Positions 32,635 to 40,992 of a stretch of 64,000 nt of DNA are shown in pieces (position 1 is the first letter of the stretch; each line of letters starts with the position of its first letter). The stretch comes from Lachnoclostridium sp. (GTDB lineage: Bacteria; Bacillota; Clostridia; Lachnospirales; Lachnospiraceae). The translations under genes were made by a program, and so were the position numbers. The notes under the pieces were generated by a model. The model made no database searches and had not been told where the DNA came from. It saw nothing but the letters and a program-made list of their open reading frames with translations. Location: assembly GCA_023664665.1 (NCBI GenBank), contig JAMPEY010000016.1, positions 1-64,000 on the forward strand, given 5' to 3'.

Positions 32635-34116
32635 TCAAATAATAATACACACCATTCCGCCATTGCTGTCATTGACGATTTTCTGCATGGTTTCTTGAAG
32701 TTTTACCTGACTTTCCTCACCGATGGAAGCAATCTTGGTTGTGATTCCGTCATTCACGAGCTGTTCCACCGTTTTCCCGAAAATATTGGTATCCCATATT
32801 CCCTGCTCCTTATCCGCCTGCTCGATATAAGTGATTAAATCATCCGCCTGCTCTTTTGTGCCTACGATGGGAGCAATTTCCGTCTCAATGTTCGCCCTTA
32901 TCATATGGATGGAGGGACTGCTGGCTTTGATTTTTACGCCAAACTTATTACCGTGCTTGATAATCTCCGGCTGCTCGAGCGAGATTTCCTCTTTCTCCGG
33001 CATAACCACGCCATATCCCCGGATTCGCACCATGTTCACGGCATCCAACACTTTATCATACTCCTTTTTCATGGCGGAAAACTCTTTCAATTTGCGAATC
33101 AATTGGTACTCATCCGATATTTCTTCTCCCACCATCTCCGTCAGCATCTCATAATAATAAGCATCATCCACATCCAGTTGGACTTTTACGACTCCGTCAT
33201 AAAGCCGGATATTGTCCATTTTGCAGCGTTTTACATAATCGCTTTCCAAGAAAACGCCCTTATCCTGCACATCTCTTATCGTATCGTATTGTGCCATAAG
33301 AATCCGCACACCGTCAATGATATCCTTCTTCATACGATTGTCTGCAGGCAGCATTTCCACCCACTTCGGCATATAAAATTCCATGGAGGAAATCGGAAAC
33401 TCATACAAAATTTTCTCCAAAATCTGGTGAATATCATCTTTTTTCAGCTGCTCACAATTTACCGTGAGCACGGATACACCGTATTTTTCCTCTATTTGAT
33501 CCGCTGTCCTCTTTGCCTCGTCGGAATAAGGTTTTTTGCTGTTCACCAGCACCAAAAACGGCTTGCCGGTCTTTTGCAGCGCCAGAATCGTCTTTTCTTC
33601 CGCATCCAGATAATTTTCCCTCGGAATCTCCCCAATGCTTCCGTCCGTTGTAATGACCAGACCTATGGTGGAATGTTCCTTCATAACCCTGTCCGTACCG
33701 ATTTCCGCAGCCTGTGTAAAGGGAATCTCATAGTCAAACCACGGGGTTTTCACCATGCGTTCTTCCTCTTCCTCCAGATGCCCTGCAGCTCCCTCCACCA
33801 TATACCCCACGCAGTCGATAAGGCGCACGGACACATGGGTATCCTCATTCAGCGCCACATCGGCCGCATCATTGGGAATAAACTTAGGCTCCGTGGTGGT
33901 GATGGTGCGGCCGCCTGCACTTTGAGGCATCTCATCCTGAGCCCTGACTTTTTGATTCTCATCCTCCATATAAGGCAGCACCAATTCTTCCATAAAGCGT
34001 TTGATGAATGTGGATTTTCCTGTTCTCACCGGGCCCAGCACACCTATATAAATTTCTCCTCCGGTGCGCTTCTGTATGTCATAATAGAGATCATATGTAT
34101 CCACCGCATATTCCAT
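32635..34116 (-). CDS. spoIVA: Stage IV sporulation protein A (coat morphogenetic ATPase)
   Basis: 493 residues, the usual SpoIVA length. A TRAFAC-type ATPase domain has Walker A GPVRTGKST (28-36); RLIDCVGYMVEGA and LVLVNSKKPY follow. The middle and C-terminal domains drive polymerisation, and the hydrophobic C-terminus GGMVCIII is the membrane/SpoVM-dependent end. It hydrolyses ATP to build the basement layer on the forespore outer membrane to which the coat attaches. Expressed in the mother cell; a sigma-E-like promoter lies upstream. It appears monocistronic. Confidence 0.97.
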   Translation of the reverse strand: MEYAVDTYDLYYDIQKRTGGEIYIGVLGPVRTGKSTFIKRFMEELVLPYMEDENQKVRAQDEMPQSAGGRTITTTEPKFIPNDAADVALNEDTHVSVRLIDCVGYMVEGAAGHLEEEEERMVKTPWFDYEIPFTQAAEIGTDRVMKEHSTIGLVITTDGSIGEIPRENYLDAEEKTILALQKTGKPFLVLVNSKKPYSDEAKRTADQIEEKYGVSVLTVNCEQLKKDDIHQILEKILYEFPISSMEFYMPKWVEMLPADNRMKKDIIDGVRILMAQYDTIRDVQDKGVFLESDYVKRCKMDNIRLYDGVVKVQLDVDDAYYYEMLTEMVGEEISDEYQLIRKLKEFSAMKKEYDKVLDAVNMVRIRGYGVVMPEKEEISLEQPEIIKHGNKFGVKIKASSPSIHMIRANIETEIAPIVGTKEQADDLITYIEQADKEQGIWDTNIFGKTVEQLVNDGITTKIASIGEESQVKLQETMQKIVNDSNGGMVCIII

Positions 34117-34154
34117 ATAACAATACCATCCCTTCCCATACCTGTGATATTACT

Positions 34155-34182
34155 GTTATATGTATATGCAGGGGAATTTGAC
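34155..34182 (-). promoter_or_regulatory. Possible sigma-E promoter of spoIVA
   Basis: GTCAAATT (34182-34175), 12 bases, then CATATAAC (34162-34155) resembles the sigma-E pattern (kmATATT, CATACAnT). It lies about 40 bp before the spoIVA start. Two to three mismatches to consensus make this tentative. Confidence 0.4.
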
Positions 34183-34223
34183 TTCATGCAGACTATTTAG
34201 GAGACTCTTTTTGTCAGTCCGCA

Positions 34224-35447
34224 TTATTTCATAACAACTCTCTTAAAATTCTTCTTGCCCCTCTTTACCACAATGCCCTCGCCGTCAAACTGTTCCGGTG
34301 CATAAACCGCCTTGATATCCGTCACTTTCTCGCCGTCAACGGTGACTCCGCCCTGCTCCACGGCGCGTCTTGCCTCAGAGCGGGACTGGGTCAGACCGGA
34401 CTTTACAAGCACACCCAAAATATCAATCTGATCATCGGTAAAATCTTCCACCGTAAGATGAGCCGTGGGCATTTCCGCTGCATTTCCGCCTGCAAAGAGT
34501 ACCCTTGCGCTTTCCTGCGCCTTTGCTGCTTCCTCCTCGCCGTGAACCAGCTTTGTCAGCTCATAGGCAAGAACTTCCTTAGCTTCGTTTAACTTGCTGC
34601 CTTCCCAGCTGGCCATCTCCTCAATCTGCTCCAAAGGCAGGAAGGTCAGCATACGGATGCACTTTAATACATCCCCGTCCCCCACATTTCTCCAATACTG
34701 ATAAAACTCAAAAGGAGAAGTCTTGTTAGGGTCAAGCCACACGGCATTCCCAGCTGTCTTTCCCATTTTGTTGCCCTGAGAGTCCGTAAGGAGGGTGATG
34801 GTCATAGCATGGGCATCCTTCCCTAACTTTCTGCGAATCAGCTCTGTTCCGCCTAACATATTGCTCCACTGATCATCCCCGCCAAACTGCATATTGCAGT
34901 CATAGTGCTGGAACATATGATAAAAGTCATAGGACTGCATAATCATGTAATTGAATTCCAAGAAGCTCAAGCCCTTCTCCATGCGCTGCTTATAGCATTC
35001 CGCACGCAGCATATTGTTAACAGAAAAGCAGGCTCCGACCTCCCTTAAAAGCTCCACATAATTTAGTTCAAGCAGCCAGTCCGCATTGTTTACCATAAGC
35101 GCTTTTCCCTCGGAGAAATCAATAAAACGCTCCATCTGGCGCTTAAAGCACTCTGCATTGTGGTTGATATCCTCCCTGGTCAGCATCTTTCTCATATCGC
35201 TGCGCCCGGATGGGTCGCCTATCATGGTTGTGCCGCCCCCGATTAAGGCAATGGGCTTATTGCCTGCCATCTGCAGCCTCTTCATCAAAGTAAGCGCCAT
35301 AAAATGCCCTGCGGTCAGGCTGTCCGCCGTACAGTCAAAGCCGATGTAAAATACGGCTTTTCCGCTGTTGATTAAAGTTTTGATTTCCTCCTCGTTTGTG
35401 AGCTGTGCCAAAAGCCCTCTTGCTTTCAGTTCTTCATAAATCTGCAT
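34224..35447 (-). CDS. tyrS: Tyrosyl-tRNA synthetase
   Basis: 407 residues from ATG 35447, after AAGGAAGGA. YIGFDCTADSLTAGHF (34-49) carries the HIGH-like class I motif, YDFYHMFQHY and QFGGDDQW the tyrosine pocket, and GNKMGKTAGNAVW the KMSKS-like loop. A C-terminal S4 RNA-binding domain (about 340-400, SRSEARRAVEQGGVTVDG) binds tRNA. It charges tRNA-Tyr. Expression is controlled by the T-box leader at 35613-35913 with a UAC specifier. About 165 bp separate the T-box terminator from the start codon. Confidence 0.97.
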   Translation of the reverse strand: MQIYEELKARGLLAQLTNEEEIKTLINSGKAVFYIGFDCTADSLTAGHFMALTLMKRLQMAGNKPIALIGGGTTMIGDPSGRSDMRKMLTREDINHNAECFKRQMERFIDFSEGKALMVNNADWLLELNYVELLREVGACFSVNNMLRAECYKQRMEKGLSFLEFNYMIMQSYDFYHMFQHYDCNMQFGGDDQWSNMLGGTELIRRKLGKDAHAMTITLLTDSQGNKMGKTAGNAVWLDPNKTSPFEFYQYWRNVGDGDVLKCIRMLTFLPLEQIEEMASWEGSKLNEAKEVLAYELTKLVHGEEEAAKAQESARVLFAGGNAAEMPTAHLTVEDFTDDQIDILGVLVKSGLTQSRSEARRAVEQGGVTVDGEKVTDIKAVYAPEQFDGEGIVVKRGKKNFKRVVMK

Positions 35448-35612
35448 GGTAGTTCCTTCCTTTCTGATTTTCATTTTTTATGATTGATTGTACTTTTTGC
35501 ATCCTCCCGATTCGCTGAGTCCCGTTTCCTCTTCCAATCGAGTAGGAAAAAGTTCCTCTCCCTGCTCGCCGCGCCGCTTCTGCGGCATCATTCCTCTGTG
35601 TCGGCGTGTGCA

Positions 35613-35913
35613 TAAAAAAGACCCCGTCCCTGAAAGGACGAGGTCAAAAACCCGTGTTACCACCTAACTTCACAGACAGCTCACACTGCCTGCCTTAACA
35701 GGTACAACCGCTTAATTTATGATTCCTTCCCTGCGGCGATACCCTCCTGCTATAACGTGCATTCCTCCGTCATGACCTACTAGAATCCAAGCTTTCGCTC
35801 CCTTCATTCTGCCATGAGACTCCAAGATGTATTCATAAAAGACTTCCCGCACGCCTCTCATCAACCGGCTATTTTCTGTTCGTTCCATCCTTTACTACTT
35901 GTTCTTATCATTG
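35613..35913 (-). promoter_or_regulatory. Tyrosine T-box leader of tyrS
   Basis: On the minus strand: Stem I region from about 35913 with AGTAGT, the GATGAGAGG motif and specifier context GAA-UAC-A (UAC, Tyr, at 35831-35829); the conserved T-box AGGTGGTAACACGGG (35665-35651), which pairs with uncharged tRNA-Tyr; and the terminator GACCTCGTCC/GGACGGGGTC followed by six Ts (35645-35614). Uncharged tRNA-Tyr favours read-through into tyrS. The specifier matches the gene. Confidence 0.95.
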
Positions 35914-35969
35914 TCTTTCCAATGTCATATTTAATTGTAACATTCCAATGCATTGCCGCATCCGCAAGA

Positions 35970-36012
35970 TATCAGCTGAAACACAGAAATATTAGCCGAA
36001 CTATCAGCTGAT
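35970..36012. repeat. Three copies of TATYAGCYGAW upstream of the tyrS T-box
   Basis: TATCAGCTGAA (35970-35980), TATTAGCCGAA (35990-36000) and TATCAGCTGAT (36002-36012). The core TCAGCTGA is a palindrome. They lie 60-100 bp upstream of the T-box and might be operator sites or short repeats. The rest of the 36013-36103 stretch shows nothing else. Confidence 0.4.
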
Positions 36013-36103
36013 TTGTATGTTAAAGGATATTTCATGTTTTGTCAAGCAGGAATTTTTACCTAGAATATGCTATTGGCACACACTTAATATGTTCCCCTAA
36101 ATG

Positions 36104-36889
36104 TTATCTTTTCACCGCATAGATTTCTTTATCATTTTTATCGATTTCAAAGGCATTCTGGGATATCCGGATCAGCCTTGTCCCTGCAGGCATATCAATA
36201 TATTGGAAAATGTCTTGGTCAAACTGCTGCCATACGGCTCCCACCGGCACCAGCTCTATATCTTGGGCGCTTTTTGTATATTCATCGCCGTTTCCCGCAA
36301 AGAAAAACCAGCCGCTGTCGCCTTCGCGAATAGGCTCTCTTCTCTCCATATAGCCGACTTTCCAGCCTTCCCTTGTTATCTTCTTGGAAACATAGGCATA
36401 TGAATTTAAAATCATTTTCCTGTTTCTTATGACACTATAATTTTCTTCATTTGCTTTAAATGCCGCAATCTGTTCATCACTCGCCTCCACATCCGTGGGA
36501 ATGCTTTCGATGTCCGCACCCCAGATGCTGCGCTCATCCGCCTCATTTTTTAAGATAACAGCCAGCTCAAAAAATTCGTCTTTTTCTATGTTTAATTTGA
36601 CATTTACCTCCTGAATCAGCTTCTTTCCGCTTTCTCCATAAAGATATACCGCGGCTTCCCCGTCATTATAAAGCAGCAGCTTCACTGCCCCCAGATTCTC
36701 TTTGTCATTATAAAACACCATAAATGGCGGCAGCTTGTCATTCACATACCAGTCAAATTCCGTCCCGTCTTTTCCGTTCATGTAATACACCGCGCCGTTA
36801 TTTTCTAAATCGCTCTTTTTTATATTGGGCAGATAGGATTTGATGTTATTTTCGATGATTTCTTTTATCTGATTCAAGATTCTGTGCAT
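36104..36889 (-). CDS. DUF2185 (Imm33-like) domain protein
   Basis: 261 residues from ATG 36889, nine bases after AAGGAG (ATG 36895 is possible). The C-terminal part (about 165-255) matches DUF2185/immunity protein 33: YVSKKITREGWKVGYM, RREPIREGDSGW, FFAGNGDEY, and a Gln/Asp-rich strand before PAGTRLIRI. The N-terminal 130 residues form an alpha/beta region I do not recognise. Imm33 proteins protect against secreted toxins, but no toxin gene is near, so a housekeeping or orphan immunity role is equally likely. It follows the CoxE-like gene after a 300-bp palindrome-rich gap. Confidence 0.75.
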   Translation of the reverse strand: MHRILNQIKEIIENNIKSYLPNIKKSDLENNGAVYYMNGKDGTEFDWYVNDKLPPFMVFYNDKENLGAVKLLLYNDGEAAVYLYGESGKKLIQEVNVKLNIEKDEFFELAVILKNEADERSIWGADIESIPTDVEASDEQIAAFKANEENYSVIRNRKMILNSYAYVSKKITREGWKVGYMERREPIREGDSGWFFFAGNGDEYTKSAQDIELVPVGAVWQQFDQDIFQYIDMPAGTRLIRISQNAFEIDKNDKEIYAVKR

Positions 36890-36910
36890 ACTCATAGGCT
36901 CCTTTTATTT

Positions 36911-37196
36911 AATATCAGTTTAGGCATCTGCGAAACTCAAGCTTTCATAAACCGAGTTGGGCAGATTGCATATTCCACAAGCAGACCCTTGAAAAACGCT
37001 GGTACTTAGATGCTGTCCTTTAGCATCTTATGTACCACTGCGTTTTTCACGAAGCGAGAGCGTGTCTGTGGTGGAATGTGCCACCTACGCAATGCGTAGG
37101 TTTTGCACGAACGACACTTTACAAAAACTAGAGTTTTGCAATTACCTAAATATCAGTTATTAGGCATTTGCGAAACAGCTCACTTACGAATGCCTT
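36911..37196. repeat. Large palindromic element flanked by direct repeats
   Basis: An imperfect palindrome with ~50-base arms (about 36967-37080): CATATTCCAC...GAAAAACGC...GGTAC...AGATGCT against AGCATCT...GTACC...GCGTTTTTC...GTGGAAT. CCTACGC-aat-GCGTAGG follows (37084-37100). On both sides is a ~26-bp near-identical sequence, AATATCAGTT then TAGGCATYTGCGAAAC (36911-36936 and 37149-37176). This occupies almost the whole 308-bp gap between genes. The GAAAAACGC motif links it to the composite repeats elsewhere in the window. Confidence 0.8.
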
Positions 37197-37197
37197 A

Positions 37198-38400
37198 TCA
37201 TTTATTCACCATAAGTCTCTCCATGGCGCGGTTCAGTCCGTCCACGGTAAGCTTGAACATGGGAAACATTTCCTTGATTGCCGTCTCCGCTTCCCTCCAG
37301 GGCGCTTTGCCCGGCGCCATTTTCGGATTCAGCCACACCACCTTCTTGTAATGGCGTTTCACCAGCTTAAGCCACTCATAGCCGGAAAGCCCGCCGTTCG
37401 GCCCCCTGTAATTGCCGGTGTCGGAATACAGCTCCTCCGGCGCCATTGCCGCATCCCCCACGATAATCACCTTATAATCGCTGTCCAGATTGCGGAACAT
37501 CCACTCCGTATCCACCCAGTCCCCATTCTCGCATTCCGGGGTCTTGTAAACCTTGCTGTAAATGCAGTTATGGAAATAATAAGCCTTTACATCCTTGTAA
37601 TGATTGGATTTGTGGACTGCCTGAAACAAATCATTCAACAGCGAACTGTAGGGAATCATGGTACCGCCGCTGTCCATCAAAAGAAGCAGCTTCACGGCAT
37701 TTTTCCTAGGCTTCTGCATCACAATCTGTAAGCAGCCCCCATTGTTGCAGGTCTTATCCACGGTGCCATTTATATCAAGCTCCGTCTCCGGCACATCCAG
37801 CCTGCTGGAAAACTGCCTGAGTTTGCGAAACGCCATCTGGAACTGCCTGTTGTCAAGAACCCTGTCATCCCTGAAATCCTTGTATTTCCTTGCGCCTACC
37901 ACGGAAAATGCCGACTGATAGCCTGTCTGACCGCCCACGCGCACACCGCCTACATTGCCGCCCATATTTCCGAAAGAAGTCTTTCCCATGGTGCCAATCC
38001 AGAAGCTTCCGCCGTTGTGCTCTTCATTCTGGTCCTTCAAACGCTGCTTAAAGGTTTCCTCCACATCCTCCTTGTCAATCTGCAAATCCTCCATCCGGTT
38101 CAAATGGTCCCTTGCCTCCTCATGGGCAAGCTCCATCATCTCGGATTTATCCAGCCATCTGAGCATCTGCGCTCCCACCTCCGGCTCCTTCTGCACCGCC
38201 TTGAAGCACTCCTCAAAAGCCATGTCAAATTTATCAAAATCCGTCTCACTCTTTACTAAAATCATGCGGGCAACATAATAAAACTGCGTAAGGGAGCTGC
38301 CGCACAGCCCCCTGTCAAGGGCATCCTGTAATGTAAGCCACTCTCCTAAAGTCACCCGTATTCCTTTGTCCCGCAAGGTGTGGAAAAAATCGATAAACAT
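37198..38400 (-). CDS. CoxE-like VWA-domain protein
   Basis: 400 residues from ATG 38400, six bases after GGAGG. An N-terminal helical part (1-125), a glycine-rich linker (129-160: GGSFWIGT, NMGGNVGGVRVGG), then a von Willebrand A domain from about 235. The MIDAS is DSGGT (243-247) instead of the usual DxSGS, so metal binding may be altered but the Asp is kept. Such proteins pair with MoxR AAA ATPases, and one is encoded 500 bp upstream. The pair likely acts as a metal-dependent chaperone or cofactor-insertion machine; the client is unknown. Confidence 0.85.
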   Translation of the reverse strand: MFIDFFHTLRDKGIRVTLGEWLTLQDALDRGLCGSSLTQFYYVARMILVKSETDFDKFDMAFEECFKAVQKEPEVGAQMLRWLDKSEMMELAHEEARDHLNRMEDLQIDKEDVEETFKQRLKDQNEEHNGGSFWIGTMGKTSFGNMGGNVGGVRVGGQTGYQSAFSVVGARKYKDFRDDRVLDNRQFQMAFRKLRQFSSRLDVPETELDINGTVDKTCNNGGCLQIVMQKPRKNAVKLLLLMDSGGTMIPYSSLLNDLFQAVHKSNHYKDVKAYYFHNCIYSKVYKTPECENGDWVDTEWMFRNLDSDYKVIIVGDAAMAPEELYSDTGNYRGPNGGLSGYEWLKLVKRHYKKVVWLNPKMAPGKAPWREAETAIKEMFPMFKLTVDGLNRAMERLMVNK

Positions 38401-38568
38401 GTTAAACCTCCATGTCAGAGCCATCATTTCTGTGCTGCCATTTTGTGCTGCTTCAAAACATATCATCCATTGCATGATTCAAAATTTTTTATTGATTGCA
38501 GCTGTTCAAAATTACATTTATAAAACCGTCTTTATGAGATTATTATTTTATTCATATATGTTCTGGCT

Positions 38569-38799
38569 TCATTCTTTTTCTATTTTTCTAATGATAAATT
38601 TTATCCCAAAACATACTATCAATACAATAACCGCAACCATACCGCAAACCAGAATGCTGGCATACCAAGGCGCAGACCATGCGGCATACAAATCGGGATG
38701 TGCCTTGTGATCCAAGTATACATACACTCCGTTCCCTGCAGCCACTCCCACAAAGCAGCCAATGATAATGTTAAGCACCTGATTGATTCGTTTCAACAT
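38569..38799 (-). CDS. Small two-span membrane protein between MoxR and CoxE genes
   Basis: 76 residues from ATG 38799, nine bases after GGAGG, which argues it is real. Helices at about 7-25 and 42-65 flank an outside loop with HKAHPDLYAAWSAPWYA; the C-terminus is basic/acidic (IIRKIEKE). I do not recognise a family. Its place between the moxR-like gene (105 bp upstream) and the CoxE-like gene (168 bp downstream) suggests it could be a membrane anchor for the ATPase/VWA pair, but it could also be an unrelated insertion. Confidence 0.65.
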   Translation of the reverse strand: MLKRINQVLNIIIGCFVGVAAGNGVYVYLDHKAHPDLYAAWSAPWYASILVCGMVAVIVLIVCFGIKFIIRKIEKE

Positions 38800-38904
38800 C
38801 CCAACTTTCCTCCATCCCTTATGCCTTAAATTACGCCACAAATGACCAACGGTCCTTTCGCAGCCTGCGAATCCTTGACAGCGAAAATATATGCTTTTTT
38901 CTTT

Positions 38905-39723
38905 TTATGACAAATCCGAATGCTTCACCAACTCCAAATCTTCATCCTTCTTTACCACAACTCCCACAAAAGGAAGCGCGCTTCTTATGGTGTCCGCAGG
39001 GATTCCGCCAATCTGCAGGGCGTTCACCCAGTCAATCAGCTCGGAGGTGCTGGGCTTTTTACGGATGTCGCGGATGCTGCGGATATTATAGAATACCTCC
39101 ATGGCGTTCTGCAGCAGATGCTCCTCCACATCAGGGAAATGCACCTTCACAATCTGCTCCATCAGTTCCTTGTCCGGAAAGTCGATATAATGGAAAATGC
39201 AGCGGCGCAAAAACGCATCCGGAAGCTCCTTCTCCGCATTGGAGGTAATGATCACAATGGGTCTGTGCTTTGCCTTCACTGTTCTCTTGGTTTCGTTAAT
39301 ATAAAACTCCATCTGGTCAAGTTCCCACAAAAGGTCATTGGGAAACTCCAAGTCAGCCTTGTCAATCTCATCAATCAAAAGCACCACCTGCTCTTCACTG
39401 TCAAAAGCTTCTCCCAGCTTGCCCAGCTTAATATACCTTGCAATATCATCCACGCCTTCCTCGCCAAACTGCCCGTCATAAAGGCGCTGGATGGTATCGT
39501 ATACATAAAGCCCCTCCTGAGCCTTGGTGGTGGATTTGATATTCCAGATAATCAGCTTCTTGCCTAAAGCCCTAGCCACGGCATCCGCCAGCTGGGTTTT
39601 GCCTGTTCCCGGCTCCCCTTTGATTAAAAGGGGCTTCTGCAGGGCTATGGCAATATTTACGCTTGCCATCAATTCCTCGCTTGCCACATATTCATTTGTC
39701 CCCTGAAATCCCTGTGTTTCCAT
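38905..39723 (-). CDS. MoxR-family AAA ATPase
   Basis: 272 residues. Walker A GEPGTGKT (36-43), Walker B VVLLIDEIDKAD (114-125), sensor 1 IVIITSNAEKELPDAF and an arginine finger LRRC match MoxR. It hydrolyses ATP to remodel a client, normally together with a VWA protein such as the CoxE-like one downstream. Start ATG 39723. Its upstream region contains part of the 67-bp repeat family (39737-39764), whose GAGAGG end lies close enough to act in ribosome binding. Confidence 0.93.
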   Translation of the reverse strand: METQGFQGTNEYVASEELMASVNIAIALQKPLLIKGEPGTGKTQLADAVARALGKKLIIWNIKSTTKAQEGLYVYDTIQRLYDGQFGEEGVDDIARYIKLGKLGEAFDSEEQVVLLIDEIDKADLEFPNDLLWELDQMEFYINETKRTVKAKHRPIVIITSNAEKELPDAFLRRCIFHYIDFPDKELMEQIVKVHFPDVEEHLLQNAMEVFYNIRSIRDIRKKPSTSELIDWVNALQIGGIPADTIRSALPFVGVVVKKDEDLELVKHSDLS

Positions 39724-39736
39724 ATCGCCTCATTTA

Positions 39737-39764
39737 CCTCTCATTCTGCCGCATTAACGGCTTT
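39737..39764 (-). repeat. Partial copy of the 67-bp repeat upstream of moxR-like gene
   Basis: On the minus strand AAAGCCGTTAATGCGGCAGAA then TGAGAGG matches the last third of the repeat at 63651-63717 (GCCGCTTACGCGGCAGAATG, AGAGG). As in the other two copies the TGAGAGG end points at a start codon, 14 bases away. The rest of the 353-bp gap to metF is AT-rich, with a hairpin at 39954 and the metF promoter. Confidence 0.6.
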
Positions 39765-39953
39765 CTATTCTAATTTTATCTTTCCATAACCACCGCAATC
39801 ATTCATCACATATTTTCAATTCAATTTATCCGGTTCTGAACAGCTGCCATATGGATAATACTATGCTTCGTTCTTTTTTACAAATATGCTTTACAATATG
39901 CCCTCACTTCTTATCATCATACAATATTTTCCTGCTCATTTCAAGGCTGAAAC

Positions 39954-39991
39954 AACACATTTGCTGATGCTTTCACGAAATCAGCTGTGTT
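39954..39991 (+). other. Hairpin upstream of metF
   Basis: AACACA and TGTGTT enclose GCTGAT and ATCAGC with a three-base bulge; a T-rich stretch follows. It ends 16 bp before the putative metF -35, so it is not in the metF leader; it may insulate metF from upstream transcription. It does not resemble a SAM riboswitch. Confidence 0.4.
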
Positions 39992-40006
39992 ATAAATTTT
40001 CTTTTC

Positions 40007-40035
40007 TTGAAAAATATGTCCCGATGTGCTACCAT
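40007..40035 (+). promoter_or_regulatory. Putative metF promoter
   Basis: TTGAAA (40007-40012), 17 bases, TACCAT (40030-40035). Four of six bases of each hexamer's consensus or better, optimal spacing, about 35 bp before the metF start; the leader is too short for a riboswitch. Confidence 0.6.
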
Positions 40036-40076
40036 AATCTTGTTTTATATGGCAAACCAGAAAGGAACATAAGAAA

Positions 40077-40931
40077 ATGATTACTGACCTTTTAAAGCAG
40101 AAACGCACCTTATCCTTTGAAGTATATCCCCCAAAAAAAGAGGATGAATTTGAAGCCGCTTACCAAGTTTTAGACTCCCTTGGCAGCCTGAAGCCCGATT
40201 TTATCAGTGTCACCTATGGTGCAGGCGGAAGCAACTCCAAAAAGACAGTGGAACTCGCCTCCTATATCCAGAATAACTTAAAAATTGATGCCTTGGCGCA
40301 TATGACCTGCGTAGGATGTAAAAAAGAACTTCTGATGCAGGTGTCAGAAGAATTAAAAGCTGCCAATGTAACCCATGTGCTCGCCCTGCGCGGCGACCGC
40401 CCCAAGACCATGACGGATGAGCAGTTTGAATCCCGGGACTTTGCCCATGCAAATGACATGATGGCATTTTTGAAAGAGCATACAGACCTGCATTTAGCCG
40501 GGGCATGTTATCCCGAAAAACATTATGAATGCTTCAGCATGGAAACGGATTTGAATAACTTAAAGCGCAAACAGGATGCAGGGGCAGAATTTTTGATTAC
40601 CCAGCTCTTTTTTGACAATGACTTTTTTTACTCTTTTCGGGAAAAAGCTCAGAAAAAAGGAATTACTATTCCAATCTGCGCGGGCATTATGCCCATCACC
40701 ACCCCCAAGCAGATAGGCACCACTATCACCCTCTCCGGCTCCAGCATCCCGAAGGAGCTTGCGGATATTGTTGCAAAATACGGCGACAATGCCGACGACA
40801 TCCGAAAGGCGGGCACGGATTATGCCATCCGCCAGATTTTGGATCTGCAGGCAAATGATGCGGACGGCATCCATATTTACTGCATGAACCGCCCCAAAAC
40901 CACCGCTGCCATTGTGGAAGCCGTGAGATAA
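40077..40931 (+). CDS. metF: 5,10-methylenetetrahydrofolate reductase
   Basis: 284 residues, flavin-dependent MetF TIM barrel: LSFEVYPPKK (catalytic Glu region near 15), SVTYGAGGS, ALRGDRP and GAEFLITQLFFD are hallmark segments. It reduces methylene-THF to methyl-THF, feeding methionine synthesis or, in acetogens, the methyl branch of the Wood-Ljungdahl pathway; no metV or acetogenesis genes are near, so the methionine role is favoured. ATG 40077 follows AAAGGAA. It is monocistronic on plus, convergent with the Rpn-like gene. Confidence 0.96.
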   Translation: MITDLLKQKRTLSFEVYPPKKEDEFEAAYQVLDSLGSLKPDFISVTYGAGGSNSKKTVELASYIQNNLKIDALAHMTCVGCKKELLMQVSEELKAANVTHVLALRGDRPKTMTDEQFESRDFAHANDMMAFLKEHTDLHLAGACYPEKHYECFSMETDLNNLKRKQDAGAEFLITQLFFDNDFFYSFREKAQKKGITIPICAGIMPITTPKQIGTTITLSGSSIPKELADIVAKYGDNADDIRKAGTDYAIRQILDLQANDADGIHIYCMNRPKTTAAIVEAVR

Positions 40932-40992
40932 AAACGGTGAGTGCTACTATTCTGGTTTGGCTGCCGGTGCTTATCTGGTACAGATTCGCACC

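Noticed and set aside
32905..34200. A 431-codon open frame on plus across spoIVA
   Set aside because: Antisense to the clearly coding spoIVA; no ribosome site and no recognisable protein. A codon-bias shadow.
35478..35663. A 61-codon minus-strand frame upstream of tyrS
   Set aside because: It covers the T-box terminator and leader; no ribosome site and the RNA element explains the DNA.
39765..40076. SAM riboswitch or T-box upstream of metF
   Set aside because: No conserved core motifs; the putative promoter leaves a leader of only about 35 bases.
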